In this document: positions 8,452 to 16,616 of the stretch, in pieces
Numbering within the stretch: position 1 is the first letter of the stretch
Layout of the letters: each line of letters opens with the position of its first letter
Assembly: GCF_900112675.1 (NCBI RefSeq)
Contig: NZ_FOMQ01000001.1
Location: forward strand, 548,985-612,984
DNA: 64,000 nucleotides
From: Paracidovorax konjaci
GTDB taxonomy: Bacteria; Pseudomonadota; Gammaproteobacteria; Burkholderiales; Burkholderiaceae_C
Direction of reading: 5' to 3'
Program-made: the position numbers and the translations under genes
The notes under the pieces: generated by a model
Databases searched by the model: none
What the model was told of the DNA's origin: nothing
The model's input: only the letters and a program-made list of their open reading frames with translations

Positions 8452-9507
8452 ATGCACATGCCGATTTCGCCACCGACCCAGCCGGCCCCGGGCCGCGCCG
8501 ATCCCGTCCCCGGTCCCGCCGCAGCCTTGACCCGCCGCGCCGCGGTGGCCTGGACCGCCGCCGCCCTGGGCGCCGCCGCCTGGAGCGGCCTGCGGCCCGC
8601 CCGGGCCCAGGGCCACCCGGACAAGCCGCTGCGCATCATCCTGCCGCTGTCGGCCGGCTCGGGCGCCGACGGCGCCATCCGCGCCATCGGCAACAGCCTC
8701 GCGAAGGCACTGGGGCAGCCCGTGGTGATCGAGAACCTGCCGGGCGCGGGCGGCATCACCGGCACGGCGCAGATCGTGCGCGCGCCCAAGGACGGCTCGG
8801 TGATCGGCGTGGTCTCCAACAACCACGTGGTGAACCCGAGCGTGTACAGGAACATCCCGTTCGATTCGCTGGCCGACATCACGCCCATCACCATCCTGGG
8901 CGCCACGCCGTTCGTGCTGGTCGCGCACCCCTCGGTGCCGGCCGCCAACGTGCGGGAGCTGATCGCCTATGCGCGCTCCAGGCCCGGCGTGCTCAATTAC
9001 GGATCGTCCGGCAACGGCACCATCCTGCACCTGGGCGCGGCCATGTTCGTGGAGCAGGCGAAGCTGGACATCAAGCACATCCCGTACAAGGGCATGGGGC
9101 CGCTGATGAACGACATCTTGGGCGGGCAGGTGCAGCTCGGCGTGGTGGCGGCGGCGCCGGCCGCGCCGCACATCAAGTCCGGGGCCCTGCGGGCGCTGGG
9201 CGTGACCACCGCGGCGCGCGTGCCCACGCTGCCGGGCGTGCCGACCATCGCCGAGCAGGGCCTGCCGGGCTTCGAGCTGGACGGCTGGATCGCGCCCGTG
9301 GGCCCGGCCGGCCTGCCCCGGGCCGAACTCGCGCGCCTCTATGCCGGCTTCAAGGCCGCCATGGAGATGCCCGAGGCGCGCGACGCGCTCATCGCCCAGG
9401 GCTACGAGATCAAGCTCACCCCGCCCGAGCCGGCCGCGGCCTTCTTCCGCACCGAGGCCGCGCGCATGGCGCAGGTGGTGAAGAGCGCGCACGTGACCAT
9501 GGACTGA
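8452..9507 (+). CDS. Bug family tripartite tricarboxylate transporter substrate-binding protein
   Basis: Periplasmic solute receptor of 351 aa. The N-terminus carries a twin-arginine-like signal (LTRRAAVAWTAAALGAAAW, then ARA cleavage). The mature part has Bug hallmarks: DKPLRIILPLSAGSGADG, IENLPGAGGITG, KHIPYKGMGPLMNDILGGQVQ and PTIAEQGLPGFELDGW. It presumably feeds the substrate of the adjacent lyase/CoA transferase. No TctA/TctB membrane genes are in the window, so it must use permeases encoded elsewhere, as is usual for Bug proteins. Confidence 0.93.
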   Translation: MHMPISPPTQPAPGRADPVPGPAAALTRRAAVAWTAAALGAAAWSGLRPARAQGHPDKPLRIILPLSAGSGADGAIRAIGNSLAKALGQPVVIENLPGAGGITGTAQIVRAPKDGSVIGVVSNNHVVNPSVYRNIPFDSLADITPITILGATPFVLVAHPSVPAANVRELIAYARSRPGVLNYGSSGNGTILHLGAAMFVEQAKLDIKHIPYKGMGPLMNDILGGQVQLGVVAAAPAAPHIKSGALRALGVTTAARVPTLPGVPTIAEQGLPGFELDGWIAPVGPAGLPRAELARLYAGFKAAMEMPEARDALIAQGYEIKLTPPEPAAAFFRTEAARMAQVVKSAHVTMD

Positions 9508-9539
9508 CGGGCCGGGGGCGGGCGGCGGCGGCGGCCGCC

Positions 9540-10454
9540 TCAGGAAGCGGCTTCGGCGCTGCCGGCCTTCGGGGCGCCGCGGGTCGCCAGCCAGCACAGG
9601 ATGGCGCCTCCGCAGACCATGAAGGCGCCCGCCCAGAAGGCGGTGGTGAGCGGCACCCGCAGTAGCACCGCCGCCAGCGCGGCCGACAGCACGGGCGTGA
9701 AGTACGACGCACCCGCCAGCAGCGTGACGTTGCCGTGCAGGATGCCCACGTTCCAGGCGGCGTAGCCGAAGCCCATCGCCGCGGCGGCGAAGGCCAGGGA
9801 CACCGCGGTGGGCAGGCTCCAGTCCATGTCCGCCGCGCCGGTGGCGAGGTACTTGGCCCACAGGACCAGCGCGGTCAGCATGAAGAACATCGTGATCCCG
9901 TTCTTGCCCCCGGCGATGCGGGCCGTGACGGTGCAGTACGCGGCCCAGATGACCGCGCCGGTGAACGCCAGGCCGTAGCTCAGCGGGTTGGACTGCACGT
10001 TCGCCAGCATGCCGGGCAGGTCCACCCCGCGGCCGCCGCCCAGCACCGTGCAGATCCCGGCCAGCGAGATCGCCAGCCCCGGCACCACCAGCAGGTTCGC
10101 CTTCTGGCCGTTGAAGGCGATGGCCGCCACCATCGTGAAGGTGGGCCACAGGTAGTTCACCATGCCCACCTCGATGGCCTGGCGCGCGGAGGCCGCATAG
10201 CCGATCGACAGCGCCAGGCAGAGTTCGTAGGAGACGAACAGCAGGCTGCCCCAGGCCAGGTACCGCCGCGGAAAACTGCGCAGCGGCGTGAAACCCACCG
10301 TCGCCCACAGCAGCAGCGAGGCGATGGTGTAGATCATGGCGGCCCCGCCCGTGGCACCCAGGCCTTCGCTGACGCTGCGGATGAGTCCCACGATCGAAGA
10401 CCACAGGGCGATGGCGATGAGCCCGATGAGCGTGGCGCGGTTCTTTGTTTGCAT
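9540..10454 (-). CDS. yddG: Aromatic amino acid exporter YddG (DMT/EamA superfamily)
   Basis: Inner-membrane exporter of 304 aa, with ten predicted membrane helices and two EamA halves. I recognise a strong match to E. coli YddG: the segments ATLIGLIAIALWSSIVGLIR, LLFVSYELCLALSIGYA, AIEVGMVNYLWPTFT, VIWAAYCTVTARIAGG and AAWNVGILHGNVTLLAG follow it almost position by position. It exports phenylalanine, tyrosine, tryptophan and their analogues. It converges on the Bug receptor gene, with a 32-nt GC-rich gap between the stops. Confidence 0.93.
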   Translation of the reverse strand: MQTKNRATLIGLIAIALWSSIVGLIRSVSEGLGATGGAAMIYTIASLLLWATVGFTPLRSFPRRYLAWGSLLFVSYELCLALSIGYAASARQAIEVGMVNYLWPTFTMVAAIAFNGQKANLLVVPGLAISLAGICTVLGGGRGVDLPGMLANVQSNPLSYGLAFTGAVIWAAYCTVTARIAGGKNGITMFFMLTALVLWAKYLATGAADMDWSLPTAVSLAFAAAAMGFGYAAWNVGILHGNVTLLAGASYFTPVLSAALAAVLLRVPLTTAFWAGAFMVCGGAILCWLATRGAPKAGSAEAAS

Positions 10455-10789
10455 GGGGCCGGATTATCGAAGCGGCCCGGGGGGCCCCTGCGGCACGCAG
10501 TGCCCGGTGTGCCAACCGGCCGCCCGGCTAATGCAGTGCATGGCGTATCGGCATAGGTCGGCCTTCGCGGTGCCCCCGGGCTGCCGCGCCGGTCGGCCCG
10601 CAGGCCTTGTGCAGCAAGGGCCCGGGCGATTCCGGCCGGCCGGAAAAAGGGCCCGGGTGCATGGTTCGGGGCATTCCGCTTGTCGGAAATCGATACGTTT
10701 TCCCGGCCGGTGCCTGCCTACCATGCAGCGGCCCGGCGCACCTGCGCGCCGGGTGCTTCCCTCACTCCGCAACGCAAGAAAGGATTTCC
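10455..10789. other. Divergent intergenic region with GC-rich inverted repeats
   Basis: No gene seen. It separates yddG from the VirK-like gene. It contains two copies of GGGCCCGGG around a CCGGCCGGCCGG palindrome (about 10618-10656) and a hairpin-forming CCCGGCGC/GCGCCGGG pair just before the VirK-like gene. Function unknown; probably holds both promoters. Confidence 0.5.
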
Positions 10790-11239
10790 ATGACCCGCCT
10801 GCACCGATACCGCATCGGCTGTCTCCTCCTCGCCCCGGCGCTCTGGATCGCCGCCACCCCGGCCGCGCGGGCCAGCGACCACCTCTCCACCCTCGCCGCC
10901 ATCCAGCATGCGCTGGAAGAGGGCGACAGCGTCTCGGTGGCGATCGACCTGTCGCAATGCGTGCCCCAGGGCAACGCCGGTCCGTCGCAGACCCGCGGCG
11001 GGCGCCGCATCGAGTCCTACCGCATCGTGCCGGACGGCACGCTCTCGTTCAGCGATTCGCACTTCACCGTCGCGGGCGACGGACAGCCCATCGTGCAGTT
11101 CATGCGCTACCAGATCCGCCCCGACCAGACGGTGGACTTCACCACCACGATGTTCAACCTGCCGGGCTACGACTTGCGCACGGCCGCCGTGGCCTACCGC
11201 TGCGCGATCGGCCAGGGCACGCGCTTCCGCAAGGACTGA
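10790..11239 (+). CDS. VirK family exported protein
   Basis: 149 aa. The start at 10790 follows AAGAAAGGA and opens a signal peptide (hydrophobic core CLLLAPALWIAATPAARA). The mature part resembles the VirK family known from Agrobacterium: VSVAIDLSQCVPQGN near the start, GRRIESYRIVPDGTLSFSD, VQFMRYQIRPDQTVDF and a final YRCAIGQGTRFRKD. Two Cys could form a disulphide. VirK proteins are exported proteins of unclear role, sometimes tied to host interaction. It stands alone, with no vir genes nearby. Confidence 0.7.
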   Translation: MTRLHRYRIGCLLLAPALWIAATPAARASDHLSTLAAIQHALEEGDSVSVAIDLSQCVPQGNAGPSQTRGGRRIESYRIVPDGTLSFSDSHFTVAGDGQPIVQFMRYQIRPDQTVDFTTTMFNLPGYDLRTAAVAYRCAIGQGTRFRKD

Positions 11240-11283
11240 GCCCCGCAGGCGCCCCGGCGCAGTGTGCGCGCCGGGAGTGGTTT

Positions 11284-11327
11284 GCTATTAAATTAATAGC
11301 AAACTATTGAATGGATCCGGCGGCATG
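11284..11327 (+). repeat. 44-nt dispersed repeat, copy B
   Basis: Best inverted-repeat copy: GCTAT-N7-ATAGC, extending to 11-base arms (TTTGCTATTAA with TTAATAGCAAA), then N9-AATGGAT-CC-GGCGGCATG. It lies between the VirK-like stop and the LysR stop, which converge, so it could also end transcription, although no T-run follows. Confidence 0.8.
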
Positions 11328-11336
11328 CGGGAGAAA

Positions 11337-12296
11337 TCATGCAGAGGCTGCCAGGCGCCAGAGCGTTTCTGCCGCATCGGACATCTCCGTGCGCTGGCGG
11401 TACAGCCGGATCTCCACGGGCACGTCCCAGTCGGCGGGGCCGGCCGGCACCAGGGTACCGGCCCGCAGTTCCTCGGCGATCAGGCTGTGCGGCAGCCACG
11501 CCATGCCGCGCCCCTCCAGGGCCATGGCCTTGAGCAGGGCCGCGTGGTGCGCGGTGAACACCACCGCCACTTCGCCGGGCAGGCCCGGCATCCCCGCGCC
11601 GTCGAACACGCCCTTGCGCAGCGCCCGCATGATCCGCCCCAGGCCCGAGGCGTCGCTGTAGGCCAGCACGGGCAGCGGCGGCAGGGCCTGCGCGGGCGCC
11701 CCGGGCGCAGGAATCGCGTGCAGCGGCGCGTGGCCGCCCGCGCGCGGCGCCGAGACGAGCTGCAGCACGTCGTCCGCGAGCCGCGCTGCCGGGTAGCCGG
11801 CTTCGTCCAGCCGGCCCGGCACGGCCGCATGGCCGTGGCACAGCACGAACTGCACGCGGCGCTGCAGCGCGAGGTCTTCGCAGGCGCGGTAGCTGTCGGA
11901 GATGGTCTGGATCGGCCCCAGCCGCAGCTGCGATTCGAGGCTGCCCAGCCAGCGCGGGAAGAAGGTGAGCGAGAGCACGTGCGTGGCCGCGAAGCGCAGG
12001 CTGGCGGCCGCTTGGGTCTGCGCGGCGCGCGCCTTGATGCGCGCGGCCTCCAGGCGGGCCAGCACGTCCTCGAGCAGCGGCTGGAAGCGCTGGCCCGCCG
12101 CCGTGAGGGTGGCCGGGTGCGCGCTCCGGTCGAACAGCTCGGCGCCCACCCAGTCCTCCAGCGCGCGGATGTGGCGGCTGAAGGCCGGCTGCGCGATGGC
12201 GCGGGCCTCGGCCGCGCGCGAGAAATTGCCGCTCTCGGCCAGTGCGAGGAAATCCTCCAGCCATTCCAGATCCAGCGGTCGGTTGCCTGGGCCCAT
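11337..12296 (-). CDS. LysR family transcriptional regulator
   Basis: 319 aa. The start at 12296 follows GAGGAG; a longer in-frame reading exists but would run into the divergent operon. N-terminal winged helix: DLEWLEDFLALAESGNFSRA, IAQPAFSRHIRALEDWVGAE and LTAAGQRFQPLLEDVL. The C-terminal part fits the LysR effector domain. It is divergent from the DapA-family/Bug/SDR/tartrate dehydratase cluster 124 nt away and so is its probable activator, perhaps sensing a tartrate-like hydroxy acid. Confidence 0.93.
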   Translation of the reverse strand: MGPGNRPLDLEWLEDFLALAESGNFSRAAEARAIAQPAFSRHIRALEDWVGAELFDRSAHPATLTAAGQRFQPLLEDVLARLEAARIKARAAQTQAAASLRFAATHVLSLTFFPRWLGSLESQLRLGPIQTISDSYRACEDLALQRRVQFVLCHGHAAVPGRLDEAGYPAARLADDVLQLVSAPRAGGHAPLHAIPAPGAPAQALPPLPVLAYSDASGLGRIMRALRKGVFDGAGMPGLPGEVAVVFTAHHAALLKAMALEGRGMAWLPHSLIAEELRAGTLVPAGPADWDVPVEIRLYRQRTEMSDAAETLWRLAASA

Positions 12297-12420
12297 GCGT
12301 CTCCTCGGGTCGGATAGTTGTATGCGTTTCGGGTATTGGACGGCCGGGCCGGCGCGGGAAATGATCCGCTCCGCCAATCGATCCATCCACAAAACCATCC
12401 CGGAACGGAGACTGCCCAGC

Positions 12421-13359
12421 ATGCCTGCCATCGCGAATTATCGGGGGATCATTCCCGCCATCTCGTGTCCCTTCACGCCCGACCACCGCATCGACGAGCC
12501 CGCGCTGCGCAAGCTCGCCTCCTGGCTCGCCGGCCACGAAGGCGTGGTGGCCATCATGACCAACGGCCACACGGGCGAGGTGTTCTCGCTCACGCCGGCC
12601 GAGCGGGCCGAGGTCACGCGCATCGTGGCCGACGAACTCAAGGGCCGCATGCCGGTGATCTCGTCCATCGTCTGCGAAGGTCTGTCGGATGCGGCCGACC
12701 ATGCGCGCGCCGCCGTCCGTGCCGGCGCGGTGGCGCTGGATGTGATGCCCCCGCACCACTGGCTGCGCTTCGGCTTCACGCCGGGCCACGCGCTGCAGTA
12801 TTTCGAGGCCATCCACCGGGCCGCCCCCGAGGCCGATCTGGTCTGCCACGTCTACCCCGCCTGGACGCGCGCCTCGTACTCGTCGCAACTGCTGGCCGAC
12901 CTCGCCAGGCTGCCCTACCTGCAGGCCTTCAAGGTGGGCCAGCGCGACATGAACAAGTACGCCCGCGACATCCAGGCGATCCGCGAGGCCGATGCCTCCA
13001 AGGCCATCCTGACCTGCCACGACGAATACCTGCTCGCTTCGATGGTGCAGGGCGTGGACGGCGCGCTGGTGGGTTTCGCCACCTTCATCCCGCAGCTCAT
13101 CATCGACCTGTGGAACGCCGTGAAGGCCGGCGACCTGAAAAAAGCCATGGAAGTGCAGGCCGTCATCACGCCGCTCAAGGACGCGGTCTACGGCGGCGGC
13201 GAGCCCACGGGCGAGGCCCATGCCCGCATGAAGGGCGGCATGTACCTGGCCGGCGTGATCGACGACGCCACCGTGCGCCCGCCCACCGAGGCTCCCAATG
13301 CCCAGGAAGTGGACGCCCTGCGCGCCGCCGTGAAGCAGGCCGGCCTGCTCAAGCGCTGA
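12421..13359 (+). CDS. Dihydrodipicolinate synthase (DapA) family protein
   Basis: 312-aa class I aldolase-type TIM barrel. The Schiff-base Lys is K171 (LQAFKVGQRD) and the catalytic Tyr is Y145 (VCHVYPAW). The N-terminal GIIPAISCPFTPDHRID and MTNGHTGEVFSLTPAER are typical of DapA/NAL family members. The context (LysR, Bug receptor, SDR, tartrate dehydratase) speaks for a catabolic pyruvate- or keto-acid-dependent aldolase or dehydratase, not for lysine synthesis. It is the first gene of the cluster; the ATG at 12421 follows an ACGGAGA. Confidence 0.9.
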   Translation: MPAIANYRGIIPAISCPFTPDHRIDEPALRKLASWLAGHEGVVAIMTNGHTGEVFSLTPAERAEVTRIVADELKGRMPVISSIVCEGLSDAADHARAAVRAGAVALDVMPPHHWLRFGFTPGHALQYFEAIHRAAPEADLVCHVYPAWTRASYSSQLLADLARLPYLQAFKVGQRDMNKYARDIQAIREADASKAILTCHDEYLLASMVQGVDGALVGFATFIPQLIIDLWNAVKAGDLKKAMEVQAVITPLKDAVYGGGEPTGEAHARMKGGMYLAGVIDDATVRPPTEAPNAQEVDALRAAVKQAGLLKR

Positions 13360-13364
13360 AAGGA

Positions 13365-13397
13365 GATGGGCAGAGGGGGATGAAGCCTCTGCCCATC
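13365..13397 (+). terminator. Perfect 12-bp hairpin between DapA-family and Bug genes
   Basis: GATGGGCAGAGG (13365-13376) pairs fully with CCTCTGCCCATC (13386-13397) across a 9-nt loop. There is no T-tract, so it more likely acts as an RNA stability, processing or partial-termination element inside the operon than as a full terminator. Confidence 0.55.
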
Positions 13398-13436
13398 GGG
13401 TGCCCGCACAAGAAACAACGACGGAGACAAGACACC

Positions 13437-14399
13437 ATGCAACGCCAACATTTCCTCCGCGCCGCCCTGGGCGCCGCCGCCCTCGTGGCGGCGGCCAGTG
13501 GCTTCGCGCAGACGTATCCCAACAAGCCGGTGCGGATGGTGATCCCCTTCCCGCCGGGCGGCACCCTCGATGCCGTGGGCCGCATGCTGGCCCAGAAGCT
13601 CGGCGAGCAAATGGGCCAGTCCTTCGTGGTGGACAACAAGCCCGGCGGCAGCGGCGTGATCGGCGGCGACACGGTGGCCAAGGCCCCGGCGGACGGCTAC
13701 ACGCTGCTGTTCAGCGCCTCCACCCACACCACCGCGCCGATGACGCTCAGGACCGTGCCCTACAACGTCACGCAGGACTTCCTGCCCGTGGCGCTGGTGG
13801 CCAAGGCGCCGCTGTCGGTGGCCATCAACAAGGACCTGCCCATCACCGACATCAAGTCGCTGCTGGCCTACGCGCAGGCCCGCCCCGGCAAGATGACCTT
13901 CGCGGTGGGCTCCATCGGCTCGGCCGGTCACCTCTCCACCGAACTGCTCAAACGCGCCGGCAAGATCGACTACCTCATCGTCCCCTACAAGGGCACCGCG
14001 CCGGCCTTCCAGGACCTGATCGGCGGGCAGATCGACGGCTTCATCGACCCCATCCTCGGCTCCTTGCAGTACCACAAGAGCGGCATGCTGCGCGTGGTCG
14101 CCGTGACCTCCGCCCAGCGCGTGCCCAACCTGCCCGACGTGCCCACCGTGGCCGAGACCATTCCCGGCTACGAGTTCTACAGCTGGTACGGCCTGTGGGC
14201 GCCCGCGAAGACGCCCCCCGCGCTCGTGCAGCGCCTGAACGCCGAGGTCAACAAGGCCCTGGCCGAGATCGGCCCCAAGCTCAAGGACCAGGGCCTGCTG
14301 GTCACGCCCGGCAGCGTGGAAGACTTCGCCAGGTTCCAGCGCGCCGACATGGAGCGCTCGCAGAAGATCGTGACCGAGGGCAACATCCGTGCCGAGTGA
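13437..14399 (+). CDS. Bug family tripartite tricarboxylate transporter substrate-binding protein
   Basis: 320-aa periplasmic receptor. Signal peptide MQRQHFLRAALGAAALVAAA with cleavage near GFAQ. Mature features include YPNKPVRMVIPFPPGGTLDA, VVDNKPGGSGVIGGD, IVPYKGTAPAFQDLIGGQID and VPNLPDVPTVAETIPGYEF. The last bases overlap the SDR start by 11 nt, indicating coupled translation. It probably delivers the hydroxy acid degraded by the neighbouring enzymes. The permease genes are elsewhere. Confidence 0.94.
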   Translation: MQRQHFLRAALGAAALVAAASGFAQTYPNKPVRMVIPFPPGGTLDAVGRMLAQKLGEQMGQSFVVDNKPGGSGVIGGDTVAKAPADGYTLLFSASTHTTAPMTLRTVPYNVTQDFLPVALVAKAPLSVAINKDLPITDIKSLLAYAQARPGKMTFAVGSIGSAGHLSTELLKRAGKIDYLIVPYKGTAPAFQDLIGGQIDGFIDPILGSLQYHKSGMLRVVAVTSAQRVPNLPDVPTVAETIPGYEFYSWYGLWAPAKTPPALVQRLNAEVNKALAEIGPKLKDQGLLVTPGSVEDFARFQRADMERSQKIVTEGNIRAE

Positions 14400-15111
14400 C
14401 GCCACCCCGGTGGTCCCGGACCCGTTGGCCCATGCCGTGGTGACGGGCAGCAGCAGCGGCATCGGCCATGCCATCGCGCAGTCGCTGCTGGCCGCCGGCT
14501 GGCGCGTGAGCGGGCTGGACGTGGCGCCGCCGGTCGTCGCGCACCCGGCCTTCACCGCGGTGCCGGCGGACCTGTCGGACGGCGAGGCCATCGCGCAGGC
14601 GGCGGCAGCGCTGCAGGACGTGGACGCGCTGGTGCATGCCGCCGGCGTGCTGCGCGTGGGCACGCTGGGCCAGCTCGACCTGTCGGGCGGCGAACTCATG
14701 TGGCGCCTGCACGTCGATGCCGCCACGCGCCTGGCCGACGCGCTCGTGCCCGCCATGGCCGCGCGCGGGCGGGGCCGTGTCGTCTTCATCGGCAGCCGCG
14801 TGGCGCAGGGCATGCCCGGGCGCGGCCAGTACGCGGCCACCAAGGCGGCGCTGATCGCGCTCGCGCGCAGCTGGGCGGCCGAAGTGGCGAGGCAGGGCGT
14901 GACGGTGAACGTCGTCTCGCCCGCCGCCACGGCCACCGTCATGCTGAACGACCCGGCGCGCGCCGGCAGCGCGCCGCGCCTGCCGCCCATCGGCCGCCTC
15001 ATCGAGCCCGCCGAGATCGCCGCGCTGGTGGGCTACCTGCTGTCACCCGCGGCGGCCGCCATCACCGGGCAGGACATCGCCATCTGCGGGGGCTCTTCGC
15101 TCGCCCGCTGA
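14389..15111 (+). CDS. Short-chain dehydrogenase/reductase
   Basis: 240-aa NAD(P)-dependent oxidoreductase. It has the nucleotide motif TGSSSGIG at residues 19-26, HAAG for the NAG motif, and the catalytic S136, Y148 and K152 (QYAATK). The GTG start at 14389 overlaps the end of the Bug gene; no ATG precedes the fold. In this cluster it most likely oxidises a hydroxyl of the imported acid or reduces a keto product. The substrate is not predictable. Confidence 0.9.
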   Translation: MPSDATPVVPDPLAHAVVTGSSSGIGHAIAQSLLAAGWRVSGLDVAPPVVAHPAFTAVPADLSDGEAIAQAAAALQDVDALVHAAGVLRVGTLGQLDLSGGELMWRLHVDAATRLADALVPAMAARGRGRVVFIGSRVAQGMPGRGQYAATKAALIALARSWAAEVARQGVTVNVVSPAATATVMLNDPARAGSAPRLPPIGRLIEPAEIAALVGYLLSPAAAAITGQDIAICGGSSLAR

Positions 15112-15158
15112 CCTTCCTGCTCTTTTCTTCCGTTCCATCCCCCAACCACACGACCCTC

Positions 15159-16325
15159 ATGAAAATCGTCGACATCCGCGAATCCACGCGCCCCATCAAG
15201 TCGGACATCCGCAACGCCTACATCGATTTTTCCAAGATGACGCTGAGCTTGGTCGCCGTGGTCACCGACGTGGTCCGCGAAGGCAAGCCCGTGATCGGCT
15301 ACGGCTTCAACTCCAACGGCCGCTATGGCCAGGGCGCGCTGATGCGCGACCGCTTCATCCCGCGCGTGCTGGAAGCCGACCCGGCCACGCTGGTTCATGA
15401 TTCCGGCGAGAACCTCGACCCGCACAAGGTCTGGGCCCGCATGATGATTAACGAGAAGCCGGGCGGCCACGGCGAGCGCTCCGTGGCCGTGGGCACCATC
15501 GACATGGCCGTGTGGGACGCCGTGGCAAAAATCGCCGGCAAGCCGCTCTACCAACTGCTGGCCGAGCGCTACGGCACCGGCACGCCCAACCCGCGCGTCT
15601 TCGTCTACGCGGCCGGCGGCTACTACTACCCCGGCAAGGGCCTGGACGGCCTCAGGAAAGAGATGGAGAGCTACCTCGCGCGCGGCTACTCGGTCGTGAA
15701 GATGAAGATCGGCGGCGCATCGCTGGCCGAAGACTGCGAACGCATCGAATCGGTGCTGAAGATCCTGGGCCCCGGCCAGCAGCTCGCGGTGGATGCCAAC
15801 GGCCGCTTCGACCTGCAGACGGCCATCGACTATGGCCGCGCGCTGTCGCAGTACCCGCTGTTCTGGTACGAGGAAGCCGGCGACCCGCTCGACTACGAAT
15901 TGCAGGCCAAGCTCGGCGAGGTCTACCAGGGCCCCATGGCCACCGGCGAAAACCTGTTCTCCATGCAGGATGCCCGCAACCTCATCCGCCACGGCGGCAT
16001 GCGCCCCGACCGCGACTGGCTCCAGTTCGACTGTGCCCTGAGCTACGGCCTGGTCGAATACCTGCGCACGCTCGACATGCTCAAGGAGAACGGCTGGTCA
16101 CCGAGCCGCTGCATCCCGCACGGCGGGCACCAGATGTCGCTGGCCATCGCGGCCGGGCTGGGACTGGGCGGCAACGAAAGCTACCCGGACCTGTTCCAGC
16201 CGTATGGCGGGTTCCCGGATGGGGTGAAGGTGGAGAACGGCTACGTGACGCTGCCGGCATTGCCGGGGATCGGGTTCGAGGGGAAGTCGGATCTGATTGC
16301 GGAGATGCGGGCGTTGGCGGAGTGA
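15159..16325 (+). CDS. tarD: D(-)-tartrate dehydratase, enolase superfamily
   Basis: 388 aa. Converts D-tartrate to oxaloacetate with Mg2+. The sequence closely follows the characterised Bradyrhizobium enzyme as I remember it: SLVAVVTDVVREGK, IGYGFNSNGRYGQG, MMINEKPGGHGERSVAVGTI, FVYAAGGYYYPGKG and GGNESYPDLFQPYGGFPDG. The catalytic Lys is K183 (VVKMKIGG) and the catalytic His is H321 (CIPHGGHQ). Metal ligands sit in VDANGRF, YEEAGDP and ATGENLF. It is the last gene of the cluster, followed by an intrinsic terminator. It gives the best clue to the cluster substrate. Confidence 0.92.
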   Translation: MKIVDIRESTRPIKSDIRNAYIDFSKMTLSLVAVVTDVVREGKPVIGYGFNSNGRYGQGALMRDRFIPRVLEADPATLVHDSGENLDPHKVWARMMINEKPGGHGERSVAVGTIDMAVWDAVAKIAGKPLYQLLAERYGTGTPNPRVFVYAAGGYYYPGKGLDGLRKEMESYLARGYSVVKMKIGGASLAEDCERIESVLKILGPGQQLAVDANGRFDLQTAIDYGRALSQYPLFWYEEAGDPLDYELQAKLGEVYQGPMATGENLFSMQDARNLIRHGGMRPDRDWLQFDCALSYGLVEYLRTLDMLKENGWSPSRCIPHGGHQMSLAIAAGLGLGGNESYPDLFQPYGGFPDGVKVENGYVTLPALPGIGFEGKSDLIAEMRALAE

Positions 16326-16371
16326 CGCATACGTGCCGGCGCAAAAGCGCTGGCAGCCCGGGGATCTGGAG

Positions 16372-16395
16372 ATGGCCGCATTGCGGCCATTTTTT
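16372..16395 (+). terminator. Intrinsic terminator after the tartrate cluster
   Basis: Perfect 8-bp stem ATGGCCGC/GCGGCCAT with a 3-nt loop, followed directly by a run of six T. It ends the 12421-16325 operon. The rest of 16396-16616 shows no gene; it ends in TAGGAG before the epoxide hydrolase start. Confidence 0.88.
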
Positions 16396-16616
16396 GTTTT
16401 CGTGCTCCGGAAGGAGTACGCCGACCGCACGGCGGATATCGTGGGGGAGCGGTTTGGCGCAGCCATCCGCATCGGAGAACGCTCCGATAGCCGTTTGGGC
16501 GCCAGACAGCGGGCTGTGTACGTATCGACGCATCGTGGGTGCTGCTCCGTCATACGATGCTCAGCAACACAACGAGGCCCTCCTGGCCGCCGCCACACGT
16601 TGACGTAGGAGTTTGA

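Noticed and set aside
12421..13359. dapA of lysine biosynthesis
   Set aside because: Catalytic residues fit the superfamily, but the divergent LysR and catabolic neighbours point to a catabolic member.
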